The notes: a model not told the origin generated them from the letters alone. Counted from the stretch's first letter, positions 43,081 through 54,838 are shown. The stretch is DNA of 64,000 nucleotides from Brachynemurus nebulosus (GCA_035578155.1 JAPWDM010000011.1:20560375-20624374), one strand, 5' to 3'. Made by a program: numbers and translations.

Positions 43081-43839
43081 ATCAAGCGCGGATACAGGGG
43101 GGGGCCATAGGGGTCATGACCCTTGAACAAAGATAAATTAATGTTTTATCGTGGTTTATTTGAGGGGGTCATTAACAATATTTCTAAAAGAAATTTCGTC
43201 ATTTTCAAAAATGAAAAATTCATATCCGGATTACAAAATCACTTGATTTGAATAAAAAAAAGTTTTTTAATTTGATAAGATCATCAAGTTTTTCTAAAAT
43301 TTGTCAATATTTTAAAAACAATAAGTAAATTAATAGAATAATTAAAACTAGAGGCGGAATATAGGTTTTCGAAGTCGTTCTTTTAATCCTAGTTTAGGCA
43401 GTGGTGTACCTATTTAAATTCAGTGCCGCTCTGGCCACCCCTAATGTTAACATTTCTTCATATGTTTAAATAAATTTGGATGTAAAAGTTTCTCCCGAAA
43501 TACACGGTGTAATACACGTCTCAAAATGAATTACATAGTTTTATACTAGTTTTTATCAAAATAAATAAATTAATGATTACTCTTCGCAATCCTTTTGCTT
43601 CTTGCTCTTGAAAAGTGAACATTTGCAAAGTACTAAAGTTTTGCGAATTCGCATTGCACGGAATTAATTAATCGTGGAACTTGAGGAAGTTCTGTATTTT
43701 CATGTTAATCCAAAGTGGCTTAGAGTTTTATTTTAAATCCAAGTACAAAATGAAAATTCAAAAATATATAGGTATTTTAAATATTGAAAATATTTAAAGT
43801 TTTAATTACTTTGTCAATTTCACGAAAAATACTATTTTT

Positions 43840-43884
43840 TTTACTTAACGCGTTTTCAGCCCTTTCGGCCATCATCAGAGTAAA
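43840..43884 (-). ncRNA. Hammerhead ribozyme motif (type I, minimal) of a Penelope-like element
   Basis: On the minus strand all core elements occur in order: stem I strand UUUACU, CUGAUGA, stem II UGGCC-GAAA-GGGCU, GAAA, stem III ACGCGU (self-complementary), U-A, then the second stem I strand AGUAAA. The two stem I strands are perfectly complementary over six bases. The stem II helix is imperfect (one or two mismatches), which may weaken folding. Very short stem III is typical of the minimal hammerheads described in Penelope-like elements, which act best as dimers. It lies about 330 bases downstream of a Penelope-type GIY-YIG coding remnant on the same strand, which agrees with that origin. 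Confidence 0.75.
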
Positions 43885-44217
43885 TTGATGAAAGTAAAAT
43901 CAAGAGAATTTATAGCTAAGAAGATGTGTAGGAGGGGTGTAATATTATTGAAAGTAAATTGGGAAAAACCCATAAATTTTTGTTTCGGAACAACTGTACG
44001 TGCAAAGTTAAAAGCAATCGAAAAACCGGTTTGTAGGTACCGACATGGTAGTTATTTTTACCTAATATTGTGACTGTTCTAAATGACTTGTTTATGAATA
44101 AATTAAACTAGGGGTGTCCAAAAATTATTGAAAGCTTGATGTAATTATATTCGTTCAGAAATTTGTTTTCAATAAAGGGGAATTATTTAGATCATTTTGA
44201 TCGTTTAAAACTTCTAC

Positions 44218-44970
44218 TTATGGGTCACTGTTCAGTCTATTCATTTCCAGAGCCTCTAAAAGATTCAGTTTTATACCCTTTTGATAAATGTGTAGAACTT
44301 TTGGTTTATGATCCGTTCTGGGAAAATGACCTGTTTCCAAGATATTCAAACCGAAATTTGAGTTGAGCATTTGTGAACCAATATGCTCCTTATATCTTGT
44401 GTAGAAACTTCGTCCCGTTTGTCCCAATTGTTTGGCGTTACACTGGGAACAGTCCAAGCGGTAGACCTCACTCTTTTTTAGTGGATCAGTTTTTTCTTTG
44501 GTGTTGTAGAGAAAACGGCCAAGGTTTCCAACTGAATGAAAAGCTGGTGATATATTATATTTTGTAAACCTGTTACCAATTTTACGTAAGATGACACCTA
44601 AGAATGGAAGGGATACAAAATGTTTTGGGTCTGGATCAATTGTAAATGAAGGATATATTTGCTCAATGGTGACTTTGTGCTTTTTTTACGGATAAGTTCA
44701 TCTATTAATTGGGTTGAAAAACCCTTGTTATGGGCAATTTGTTTTATCGTGTTTAGTTCTGTTTTTCGATCTTTTGGTAGAAGTGGAATGGCGAAAGCTC
44801 TATGAATCGTTGAACGGCACGTTGCTAATTTATGGGATCCGGGGTTAAAAGAATCAGCAGGTATAGTTAATATCGGAGAAAGATGGTTTGCGATAGATAT
44901 TATATGTAAATGTATTGATGCTTCTATGAATGGTAATATCTAGAAAATTTCTTTTGAGCCTCATTCTTTT
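44218..44970 (-). pseudogene. Penelope-like element: end of reverse transcriptase region plus GIY-YIG domain
   Basis: Minus-strand translation gives, in order, RNFLDITIHRSINTFTYNIY, HNKGFSTQLIDE, KHKVTIEQIYPSFTIDPDPK, HFVSLPFLGVILRKIGNRFT, NISPAFHSVGNLGRFLYNTK, KKSEVYRLDCSQCNAKQLGQ and TGRSFYTRYKEH. This is the conserved linker and the C-terminal GIY-YIG nuclease of Penelope-like elements, with the CxxC pair (DCSQC), the QTGRSF motif and the Arg of TRYKEH. The first half of the nuclease motif is changed (QLG where YIG is usual). Frameshifts, one in an A-run near 44692-44698, and stop codons show it is a pseudogene. The reverse transcriptase catalytic part upstream of 44970 is missing. The frame ends with a stop near 44218. 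Confidence 0.9.
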
Positions 44971-45059
44971 GAATATATTTGGCATTGTATATGTTATGGA
45001 ACGCTTGCGTTAAAGTCGCTCTAGGGTACAATAAATTTAGTTACGCCATTGACTGTTTA

Positions 45060-45555
45060 ATTATAAATTTAAGTTACATGATACATACTTACAACAAATA
45101 TTTTCATATTTTTTTGACTATAAAAACTTAAAAAGACTTTTCATGTTTTACATTATAATTTACTAAGTTTAATTATTTTTATTATCAGTTAATTGTATAT
45201 ACGTAATTTAATGAAAACCTACTCTTTTAACAGTAAAAATACATAGTACAAGTGTAATTTTATTGTATAGGCTAAATCACCTAAAAATGATCCGAAGTCA
45301 TGTATATTTAACAAATGAGACAAAATTCGACGTACAATCTATATCTACAAGTTCTATAGTTACTCTAATATAAAAATAAAATTAAAGAGACAGAAAACTA
45401 AGTTTGTCTGATTTTACTTCATTTGTTGCATTTGGGTGATGACGTCAGACTATTTTTAGTTGATTTGACCTCTTGGTATGTATAAACAATTTTACTATGC
45501 AAGGTAATAATATAAACACATTATTAACTGCAAAAGTCATATTTAATTATTATTA
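45060..45555. other. AT-rich stretch, nothing recognised
   Basis: No gene seen. Confidence 0.35.
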
Positions 45556-45557
45556 AA

Positions 45558-45905
45558 CTAGCTATGGTCCGCGGTTTCATCCACGTTATATTATCTGAAT
45601 AATGGCTTAAATAGCTTTTAAAGCAGATATTCAGAAATTCTGTACCAAATCAGGTATTTATAGTATACCTCTTTTCAGATAAAATTGATCATGAGTTTTC
45701 GTTAAAAAATTAAATAATTCTTATATTCGAAACAAATCGATCTTCTATTCTTTTCTAAAAATAAACTGCAAATTGAACATTTACATAAATGCAATAATAA
45801 TAGAGATAAAGCCAAGAAAACGGAAATTATTTAAATTCAAAGTTACGAAGCATGGTTAAATTTAACTGAAATAGACCATACTTAGGGTTCCGCTCGCCAA
45901 ACGAC
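45558..45905 (+). repeat. RTE-type repeat head and a following AGGGTTCCG fragment
   Basis: AACTAGCTATGGTCCGCGGT, then TTCATCCACG, is a decayed head of the family at 18125. AGGGTTCCGCTCGCC at 45889 may belong to the AGGGTTCCGTA family. Both are short and uncertain. Confidence 0.4.
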
Positions 45906-46759
45906 TCTGAATTAACCATCTTGATATTTTAATATCAGGGATAATTTTCGTATTTTTTTTTTTTAATTATAGTAACCAGAAAACAGAATTGTAATGTGAA
46001 AAATTATTTAAATCTTTTTATTAATTTTCTGTGGAGATTCTTAACATTTTCATATCAGAGGACGGAAGTTGGTAAATTTTTTTATCGTTTTTAATATGTC
46101 TTTGACCGACTTGGTATGAATATTAATATCTTGCGGTTATTATAATATTTCTGTTAAGAAAAGAATACGCCTGTGTAAATAACATTGTTTTGATGTTACT
46201 TAGAATAAATGTAGCTTCCTCTATTCTAGTTTTGTAAAAGAAGAACGCTTTTGTACCTTGATATACCTACTGTTAAGAATTTTGTCTCAGTAGATAAAGA
46301 AGCAGAATTAGAAATGCCTGCTGAATTAATCTGATTACGGTGCTTGTAGGTTGTAACTTATCTATTTAGTAAGAAAAATTTCCAACAGGGAAAATTTTAA
46401 TTTTTCCTGTTTTTTATCAGTCAACTAATTTGCTATATTTTAATACATTTAATTTATTATATTTTAATACAACGTTTTGTGATTTATATAAGTACTAAAT
46501 GATTTGCTATCTCAATATTATTGACATTGGAGTGTTACACCACGTGTCTAATAGAGATTGCGAGGTAAATGACCTTTAAATTTTTATTGTTTATTATTAT
46601 ATCATAGTAATTGTGGTAAAAAACATCAGTAGCTAAAATAAAATTAAATAAATTAAATAAAAACCTAGTTCATGTGAATTGTCAAATTTTAAAAGAGTCA
46701 CAAAAGTGATCGAAAAAAATAGATCCGACAAAAAATCATATCGTCTATAAGTTTCGTCA

Positions 46760-47640
46760 AATTAAGAAGTGTTTAAAACCAATTATTTAATTGTAAATCG
46801 AATTCTTGTAACCCGGAGTCATTTCGCTATTATCTGGAATAGTATTAGGTCGTATAATATGAAATGTTGTTTCTCTACCACTTGGCCGACCATATAATTC
46901 AGATAAATATCGATATTTTTTTAAACATTAAAGAAATGTTTAAAAGCAATTCTTTAACTCTGAATCGATTTCTTGTAGCTTGGAATCATTTCTGTCATTA
47001 ATTGGAATGACATTAGATCGTATAATATGAAATGTCGTTTTCTGATCACTTGGCCCATTAGTGATGAGCAAATGCAAGACCAAGACAAAGACTGTTAAGT
47101 CTTGGTCTTGTCTTGCATTAAGAATCTTGGTCTTGATCTTGATAGAGTAGTTTGAGTTTTGGTCTTGGTCTCGGTCTTGCAAAATGCAGTCTTAGTCTTG
47201 GTCTTGGTCTTGGACTTGGTATTGCTGAAAAATCTTGCACTTTCGTGCATTTTTTTATTAGCGAATTCTTTCCTTCTAAAATCAGAATTTTCACAATTAT
47301 GGTATCAATTTGGTATACTTTCAAACTATTTAAATAGTTTAGCAAGAGTCTTGCTTTTTTCTTGGTCTTGCTCACTTGAGTCTTGGTATTGGTCTTACAG
47401 CCATACTTCTAGTCTTGGTCTTGGTCTTGATATACATAGTCTTGGTCTTGGTCTTGCAGCCATACTTATAGTCTTGGTCTTGGTTTTGGTCTTAGTATAC
47501 ATAGTCTTGGTCTTGGTCTTGCAAAAAAATGCAAGACCAAGACAAGACTGCAAGACCAAGACTAATTTTGCTCATCACTATGGCCAGCCATGTAATTCAG
47601 ATAAACATCGACACTTTTTTGAGCATTAAAAAATATTTTG
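46760..47640. repeat. Tandem duplication of about 175-bp unit, second copy split by a MITE
   Basis: Unit 1 (46763-46935) and unit 2 (46936-47058 plus 47581-47640) share CGTATAATATGAAATG, CACTTGGCC and ATAATTCAGATAAA/GTAATTCAGATAAA blocks. Unit 2 is interrupted by the CAAGAC-repeat MITE. Unit 1 therefore shows what the site looked like before insertion. Confidence 0.8.
47059..47580. mobile_element. hAT-like MITE with (CAAGAC)n-type internal repeats
   Basis: Ends TAGTGATGAGCAAA and TTTTGCTCATCACTA are inverted repeats. Beside them lie many CAAGACCAAGAC/GTCTTGGTCTTG units, inverted with respect to each other at the two ends. Flanks TGGCCCAT (47051-47058) and TGGCCAGC (47581-47588) are an 8-bp duplication with mutations in the left copy, as the uninterrupted unit 46.9 kb upstream of the window centre shows (CACTTGGCCGACCAT). 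The open frames that run through it encode only repeats and are not genes. Confidence 0.82.
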
Positions 47641-47892
47641 ATAAAAAATCATAAATAAAAAGAGATAATTTAAAAAAAGGTTGACTAACCCTTTACTTAA
47701 TGCACTTTTCTAAAGAAACATCATTCAGTTTGTATAGTTGTATGTGACCATAATATGATCTAGATACAATATCAATCTTCATGGCATAAAAATACATAAA
47801 TATTAAAATCGTTTGGAAAGTGAATTTAGTTAACAAATAAATATGTACAGTGCTTGAAAAAATTTATAATTTTGACGTCCCCAGATTTTTGG

Positions 47893-47940
47893 CGCCCTAG
47901 GCGGTCGCCTAGTTTGCCTATATGGTCGCACCGGCCCTGG
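47893..47940 (-). repeat. Single end of a hAT-type element (CAGGGCCGGTGCGACC)
   Basis: On the minus strand: CAGGGCCGGTGCGACCATAT, AGGCAAACTAGGCGACCGCC, TAGGGCGCC. This terminus is widespread among animal hAT MITEs. The opposite end is not visible nearby. Confidence 0.55.
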
Positions 47941-47949
47941 TTATAAACC

Positions 47950-49930
47950 TTAATAAAGCGCATCGATTAAAATACTTTTCTTAATGATTTTAATACTTAC
48001 ATTACAAGGACAAATTTATAAATTCTTGTAAACCGATTTATAGTAAATAAACTATAACAATTTAATTGTTTTCCTTAATTGTTTGTATGGTAATTTAAGT
48101 TTTAACATAAATTTAATTATTATTTGTTAACAAGAAGCATCCTAAAAATCAGTTAAAATTTGCGAAACATAAGTAGACTATTGTAAAATGAATGATTCAA
48201 GCAAGTTTTATTTTATAATAAAAATAAAAGCCATTCTTCTTCATTTCACCTGCATTTTTTCCAAATGATGTGTAATGAAATAAAGTAGATAAATGAAACA
48301 ACATAATTATCTGATCCGTTGTTATTAGCCTATTGTAAACTTTCTAATAATCATCAGGTGTAAAATATAAAATACGTTAATGCAATAAAATTATCCGTAA
48401 AGACGTTCAGTTTGTACAGTTTGATTTTTATGTATAGCCAGAAAAAATTGATGATTTTGGAATTTTTTTTATGCTAAATTGCGATTTTATAAGGTTCTTT
48501 ACGCTGAATTGGAAATTTTCTGCATTTCGTGCACAACATCAAAGTGAAAAGAAGAAATTTCAGTTTTCTTTCTCGGTGATTATTTTTAAAAGAAAAAAAT
48601 ATTCTGTAGGAAACAAATTTGAATTCTAGCATCAAAAAGTAGACGAACTTTAAAATGTTTCTTTGAAAAAAGAGGCAAAATTTTCGGTGTTTCGCTTATA
48701 TCGATTATAAAGTGTATTAATTGTCAAAATAGTGTACTAATTGGGAATTTTGTCATTATTGGTTACGACCGTCAAGGTGTTGAATTTGCGTCTTTTTAAT
48801 GTCGTACTAGAACATGTCTCAAATTTAAATCATTTTTTTCAATCTTGTTAAAAAATTGAAATTAAAAATTAAATGCATATTTTTATAAAAATATTCGTAT
48901 ATTCCAATAACCTTGATTAATTTTGTTTATGCATATATGATTAGAAAATTTGATAATTTATAGTAGTATTCTGCTTGTAGGCAACAAACAGTTAAATACT
49001 GCTACGTAATAAAAATTTATATGTCAAATGTACACTACACCTTGATTCATAAAAAAACTAAATATTCCAAAAATTATGAAACTTTTATAGCCTTGTGTAA
49101 TATATTCAGTTATCTCATTCAAGTCGTTTAGTGTTAATTTGATGTTTTACGATATTAAATACCTTACTTTTGTGTGTACCGAGTAATACCCTATATCTCC
49201 GTTTTGACGCAAATACGTTTTATAAATCGGTACCTATTTGAAAAACTATCGTGAGATGCGTCACAAAAATAAGAAAGATGTTAAAACGTTGTAAAATATA
49301 AACTATTCGTTAAAAAGCTTTTTATTGACTATTTTCCACTTTTAAAGTGTCTCGGAAGCAGATAGGAGATAGAAAAAAAGTTTTAACTAACAAAACGTTA
49401 CTCCTTCAATAGAGTTATATCTATTCCTGTGGGTTCAATTAGCCCTGACTTAATGGGAGAACTGGAAAGGAAAAATGGCGATAATTTTTCTTGTACAACT
49501 TCAGTATTTTGTTGAATCAAATTTTTACGATCATAGCTTAAAAAACCATATCTTATATGTTATTTATTTAAATTATATTCATTTTAAGATATCTATAAAA
49601 GTGTAAGAAGAAAAAAGTTTAAGTTGACAAAATGTTACCTCTTAAAAGAGCTTTCCATTCTTGCGTGTTAAGTCAGGACGAGCTTGGCAAGACGGATTGA
49701 AGAGGAGAAAATTAGGATGAATATTTAGATTTACCTATCTTATCCGGATGGATCTTTTGATACAGTTTATTGAAAATAATTTTTTAAGAATAGTTCATCG
49801 GACTTATCTAGAACTTTTTCAGTTCCATATTTTTACTTGAAAATTGTGGGAAAGTGTAATGGGAGTGTTGAGGAAAAGATACATAAGACAGAAATTTATA
49901 TATTACTTCAAGGAAAGTAAATCTTCAAGA
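47950..49930. other. AT-rich intergenic DNA, nothing recognised
   Basis: About 2 kb without a supported feature. No long open frame, terminal repeat or RNA gene is seen. Confidence 0.4.
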
Positions 49931-49937
49931 GTATCAT

Positions 49938-51300
49938 GTATAGGGTAGGGGAGAGGTGTGTTAATAGTAACAAAAAAAATATACAGGCCAGTAACTTTTT
50001 ATCTATTAGTCACAGAGAATTACATTTTTGGTACAAGATACGGTCATCTTTTAGGTTTTGAATGAGCTACACAAAAATATTTTATGTTGGTCCATAGTTG
50101 AAATAACTGCATTTATGTGGACCAAAGTGTAATGTTACAATCGTCACCATCAGAGAATCAATTGTTAGGCTGTATACACAATCAATGAAATAAGGAATTA
50201 AGATTTAAGAAATAAGATTTAAGATTTAAGGAGTATGCCATCTAGTGATGTTGAAGGGAACTTTAACGTAACTGGTCATAGATGTAAATATGTAGGTATT
50301 TTTTTAGGTCAAAATTCGTGATTTTTTTCACTTAGTGACAAAATAGTCATCACGAACGTTACTTTTTCATGAATTCTGATGTACAAAAATACCTAAATAC
50401 ATTTACTTATGAGAAGTTAAGTTAACGGTTTCATTCAACGTCACTAGATGGCATACTCCTTAAATCTTAAATCTTATTTCTTAAATCTTAAATCTTATTT
50501 CTTAAATCTTAATTCCTTATTTCATTGATTGTGTATACAGCCTTACAGGGCTTAGCTGCAATTGTGACACTCATTATTTAGTTGAAATTTAAATATTAGT
50601 TACTATAATTAATTTAATTTTCAAAATCCTTCCCCACATGTTGAGTGAGTAGAATGACAAATACCACAGTCTCTGGCAATAGGTCTGATTTTTTCTCCTT
50701 CTATTACTCTTTTAACGGTATTCAAGTATACATTATCGAATACAGTCCCTATCCTAGTTTTTCGTTTTGTTTGATACAGAATTTTTTTTATTCTGAAAAC
50801 AACATGAATTAGATTCTCGGCTCTATGTACTCGGTTCCTTAAATTTAAAATACTAAAAAGAACAATTGTGGATATATAAAACTACTGGAGTGTGTCAATT
50901 GTAACATGTTCCAATTGACACTATTGAATTTGTTACAATTGTTGCAGTGCTGTTTAATTTTATAAAAAAATTTGTAAAAGTTTAACTATGATTAAAAAGC
51001 GATTCTAACTATCTGGTAATATTATTTGATTGCTTGTGTTTCCATTAAAATGACTTTATTTCAAATTGATGGGGTATTTACTGCAAAAATTAAAAAATTG
51101 TCAACAAACTCAAAATTTACGATTAGCTTGTATAAATACATTTGATATTGCTGAGAGAAAGCCGCTAGATGATATTAACTGAAAGTTTTGTCAGTAAAGC
51201 ACAACTTCAGGAGATACCTTATGATATGTAATACTTCTCAATAGGATTGATAGATGTCTCGCAAATTTCAAAGTTATAATTGACCCATCTCTCCCCTACA
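49938..51300. mobile_element. TAGGGGAGAGRTG TIR element, interrupted by a nested MITE
   Basis: Left end GTAGGGGAGAGGTGTGTTAA and right end (CCATCTCTCCCCTAC) are inverted. The motifs GTAACATGTTCC and GTAACA/TGTTAC recur inside (for example at 50910 and 50930). No coding remnant. Boundaries are approximate. Confidence 0.55.
50168..50542. mobile_element. Nested Harbinger-like MITE, 375 bp, TTA duplication
   Basis: Ends GGCTGTATACACAATCAATG and CATTGATTGTGTATACAGCC are perfect inverted repeats. The match extends on through AAATAAGGAATTAAGATTTAAG repeats to about 80 bases. TTA flanks both sides (50165-50167 and 50543-50545). Repeated AAGATTTAAG units lie in the arms, four in one and five in the other. 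Confidence 0.9.
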
Positions 51301-52033
51301 CATTCATGCTTCAAGAATTTATAGGTTCAAAATTCTTGAATGAAATTTAGACAGACACGGTTATACGACCTTGTTAATTAAATTAGTGAATTGCATATTT
51401 AACTCGATGTGTGTATAAATTGTAATTGTTTTTTTGTCTCTCACTCTAGGTACATTTTTTTATATCAATGAGTAAAATAGTACACTTTAATCATACACAT
51501 TATCTGTATACGTGGTATAACATTTGAATTACAATTATGCACAACAAAGATATTTGTATACGTGTATATGAATGGATAAAATGAGAAAGGTATAAAGTTT
51601 AAAGTCCATTTTAAATGTTATCCAAATTTTATTTGTATAATTCAAAGTTCATATTAATAAACAGACGCCACGGACGGCACAATCAAGTGTGTGTGTCGTA
51701 GGCAGTTGCAAAATTTTTTTTAGAACATACAGAGAACATTCACAATTAATTATCCCTTTGTATTCTTGTTTTATTAATGATACTTTAACCTTATATACTA
51801 TAGTAATTTTAAATAAATTTTGTAAGCTGTGGTTTTCTGAAAGAAATTATTATACAGTATGAGTTTTTTGAGAGTAATCATTTTTATTACGACTAATTTA
51901 TTAACTTAATTAACAAAAAAGTTCATATAACAGTTGTAGATACTGCTGGGGGCACTCGATTGCTATAACCAGAGTTCTATAGGTCCTTTAGTTTTCGAAC
52001 TATGATGCAAACTTATTCTTTTTTTAAATGGAA

Positions 52034-52517
52034 TTTTGGGGATGTAACGATACCGATTCCGATACCGATATAATCGGCAAGCCAATATATCAGCATCACC
52101 GATTAGAATACAGCCGATATCACACAGTTCGAAAAGCTAAAAATCGAAGTTTTCTACCGCAGGCCTCATACAAAATGATTTGCGTAACAGATTATCTGCA
52201 AATAATTTGAAAAGACTTTGCTTTCTTAACAAAAATCTGCCAAAAGTAAACTTTAATTACTGACTCTATGTATCGGTTTATTACTTTGTGTAATAAATAT
52301 TTTCTTTAAATTTTGATTTGACATTTTTTTACACTTCTCACAAGATCGAGTCTCTGTTAAATATATTGGTAAGTTTTATGCATATAAACGCCTGAGGTAC
52401 ATATAATTTGATGTATTATCTACTATGGCATCGATACCGGTAACGGTATCGATATCACCGATTATTTACTACAATTATCGGTATCGGTATCGTATCGTTA
52501 AGTATCGTTACATCCCT
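52034..52517. mobile_element. GGGATGTAACGATAC TIR element (hAT-like MITE)
   Basis: Left end GGGGATGTAACGATACCGAT and right end GTATCGTTACATCCCTA are inverted. CCGATACCGAT/ATCGGTATCGG units are repeated at both sides. The flanking 8 bases agree only partly. No coding remnant. Confidence 0.75.
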
Positions 52518-52519
52518 AA

Positions 52520-53165
52520 TTAATTTGTTGGTAAAATTAATTCAGTAGATCAATAAAAAACATGTAAGGGAAATTTTTTTTTCAAGCTTACTTTTTGAAT
52601 TTTTTTTACTAATTTTGCGGCAAACAGATACGTATTTGTACAAACTAGATAATAGGGTAGTTTTACTTTCTTTATCCATGAAACGAATCAGCAATTAATA
52701 GATAGCAAAACAGATAGTTTATCTTTTAAAATATAGATATAGAACTTTAATAGTTTTAATTTTTTTTGTAAGAAAAATTAAATTAATTCATTGAAAGTTA
52801 TTATTTTTTTTTTTACAGAGCGAAAAATACATTTTTGTACTATTATCCCATGTAAACGGGTTTTCAAGAAAAAGTAATTTTTGTAAACGAAAATTCACTG
52901 TGTTATGCAGGATGCCGCGACAGGGGGATAATTGAATATAGAATGCAAAATTCTTTTAAAAATATTCCATTGTTCGTTTCTATGACTGGTGTGTACTTAG
53001 TATCGGTTAATTTACTTAATTAGCATCAGTTTGTTATTATTACTTATTATTTATTATTTACTACTTATAATTACCAATAAATTAGTAATTAACAAAATAT
53101 TATATACAATATGTGTATGTATTTGCTAATAAATACACAAAAGTATGAATGTATATGGGGTATAC
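52520..53165. other. AT-rich stretch, nothing recognised
   Basis: No supported feature. Confidence 0.4.
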
Positions 53166-53171
53166 ATATAC

Positions 53172-53400
53172 AGCTGAACTCTTTTTTACGCGGTCTTTTT
53201 TTGTGCGATTTTTTTTATGCGGTTTATGAAAAATGGCCATTAAAATGCATAATGTGAATCAAAATCACGAGACAGTAAGAAACTTAATCAATTACGATAA
53301 TAACTTTCTTTAATAAAAATACTTTTTAACGGCTTTTAAGCATTTAATCAATACATTGCATAAGAACATAATTCATGCATTGCTATACAATTTATAAGCT
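53172..53400 (+). mobile_element. Partial pogo/mariner-like MITE, uninterrupted copy of 41027-42073
   Basis: Starts right after TA with CAGCTGAACTCTTTTTTACG and follows the 41-kb copy up to ATTGCATAAGAACATAA. The right half is lost. Because it lacks the Harbinger-like insertion it defines the empty site at about 53283-53290. Confidence 0.8.
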
Positions 53401-53439
53401 AAGATTTAGAACAAAAGACATGTATCTGAATTGTAGTAA

Positions 53440-53530
53440 TCTTTACACGTTTGAGAATGGTCATATTAACCGAAACATGTCATAAGAGTTTTAATATTCA
53501 ATAAAAGTGGTATTTTGCAAAGTTAAGTAT
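53440..53530 (+). repeat. Single copy of the hammerhead-like repeat seen at 31801-31930
   Basis: TACACGTTTGAGAATGGTCA, then TATTAACCGAAACATGTCAT, and a shared downstream tail CAATAAAAGTGGTATTTTGC match 31850-31925. Here stem II has lost one pair (TTAACC). Confidence 0.65.
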
Positions 53531-53634
53531 TTTTTTAATACTAAGGAATAAGGACGTTGGAGAAGCGGTACTCTAAATGTATAGAAATGGAAGGAGATTA
53601 AAAACGGCATTTCGTGCGGCAGTTAAAGTTATGT

Positions 53635-53771
53635 TAGTTTTTTAAATTGCGAAAAAAATTGCCTCAGAACACGTATAATTTCATTTGAAAAAAATTCTCC
53701 AATAAATCTTTCCTTCTGGTTTTTGATGCAACGCCTTAATACAAGAGAACTGTGTAGAAAAATAACTCGTA
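53635..53771. repeat. Direct repeat R, left copy (flanks MITE copy 2)
   Basis: Matches 54231-54353 almost exactly (AAATTGCGAAAAAAATTGCC, CTCAGAACACGTATAATTTC). The left copy carries 13 extra bases (GCAACGCCTTAAT), bounded by AT microhomology. Confidence 0.9.
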
Positions 53772-54231
53772 AAGCGAGTTCTACACGATGCTACGAACGT
53801 TCCTTCCAACGTTCGATCGAACGTTTGAGGCAATTAAGTTCGATAGTTGGCGCGACGAATGTATCTCCTACACGGTGAATCGAATGCTTGATCCAATACG
53901 AATGATGATGTGTTGGTACTCAGTGGACGAGGCTGTTATCTGTCTGATGTTATCTCTAATGTTATACACTGATGTTGTCTCTCTTCACATGAACGAGTTG
54001 TGCAGCTGCTGAGTCGAACCAACCAACGCAACCAACATTGACCTTCAAACGTTCGAAGCATCCCTTTGACTGGGTGCAAGAATACCGACATCGAGCGGGA
54101 CATGGCCCAATGCGAATGTTTGACGCTCGACATTGGACACTCGTAGGTTCGAACAACGGCCACACAATGCGATGAACCATTGAACGTCCAATGTTGGAAG
54201 GTGTTCGTAGCATCGTGTAGAACCGGCTTTA
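53772..54231. mobile_element. TIR element, family CTACACGATGCTACGAAC (copy 2)
   Basis: Ends GAGTTCTACACGATGCTACG and CGTAGCATCGTGTAGAAC are inverted. It is in the opposite orientation to 38226-38752 and has the same conserved interior, including the AACATCAGTGTATAACATTA stretch on the minus strand. It is flanked by direct repeat R. Confidence 0.82.
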
Positions 54232-54353
54232 GTTTCTTAAATTGCGAAAAAAATTGCCTCAGAACACGTATAATTTCATTTGAAAAAAATTCTCCAATAA
54301 ATCTTTCCTTCTGGTTTTTGATACAAGAGAACTGTGTAGAAAAATAACTCGTA
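54231..54353. repeat. Direct repeat R, right copy
   Basis: Second copy of 53635-53771, beginning at the right border of the MITE. Confidence 0.9.
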
Positions 54354-54359
54354 ACATTT

Positions 54360-54834
54360 GTCACAGTGTTGCCACTATTTTTACAATTTAATGACTGGGT
54401 GTATAAAATAAACCCTAGAACATTGCGTTGTTACCTTTCAGTTTACATACTTCGTTAACAAGCGATCGATAAATATTTCATTGAACGTTAAAAGTTTGCC
54501 AAACGTTTTTTCTGAACTGTCTAAACTGTACGTTTACACGTGCTACATACAATCACTATTTTTATAAACACTGAATGTACATATGTGTTACTGTTACATC
54601 ATGAGAAATTAAGAAAATATTGCGTGTCGGACTTTCATAAATATTTTTATTTTTAGTTGCCCACAAAACAGTTTCACTTGCGTAATTATATGTTGTATAC
54701 TACATGATTTTATTTTGATATTTCTGGACATATTCATGTAATCTATTTTATTATAGTTTTGTCAGAAAATATTCTTGAACCACGTGGGCACAAATTACGG
54801 CCAAAGTTCAACAGGCAACTGTAAGAATGTGTTA
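54360..54834. other. Stretch without recognised feature
   Basis: AT-rich, no gene or terminal repeat. Confidence 0.35.
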
Positions 54835-54838
54835 TTAA

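Noticed and set aside
43081..43130. GCGGATACAGGGGGGGGCCA as one end of a hAT MITE
   Set aside because: Looks like a common MITE end, but no partner end or target duplication was found nearby.
47159..47629. 156-codon Leu/Val-rich frame resembling a membrane protein
   Set aside because: It is a translation of GTCTTGGTCTTG repeats inside a MITE with defined ends.
53936..54364. 142-codon minus-strand frame
   Set aside because: It crosses MITE copy 2 and its flanking repeat. Similarity to a frame at 38.3 kb reflects the shared MITE.
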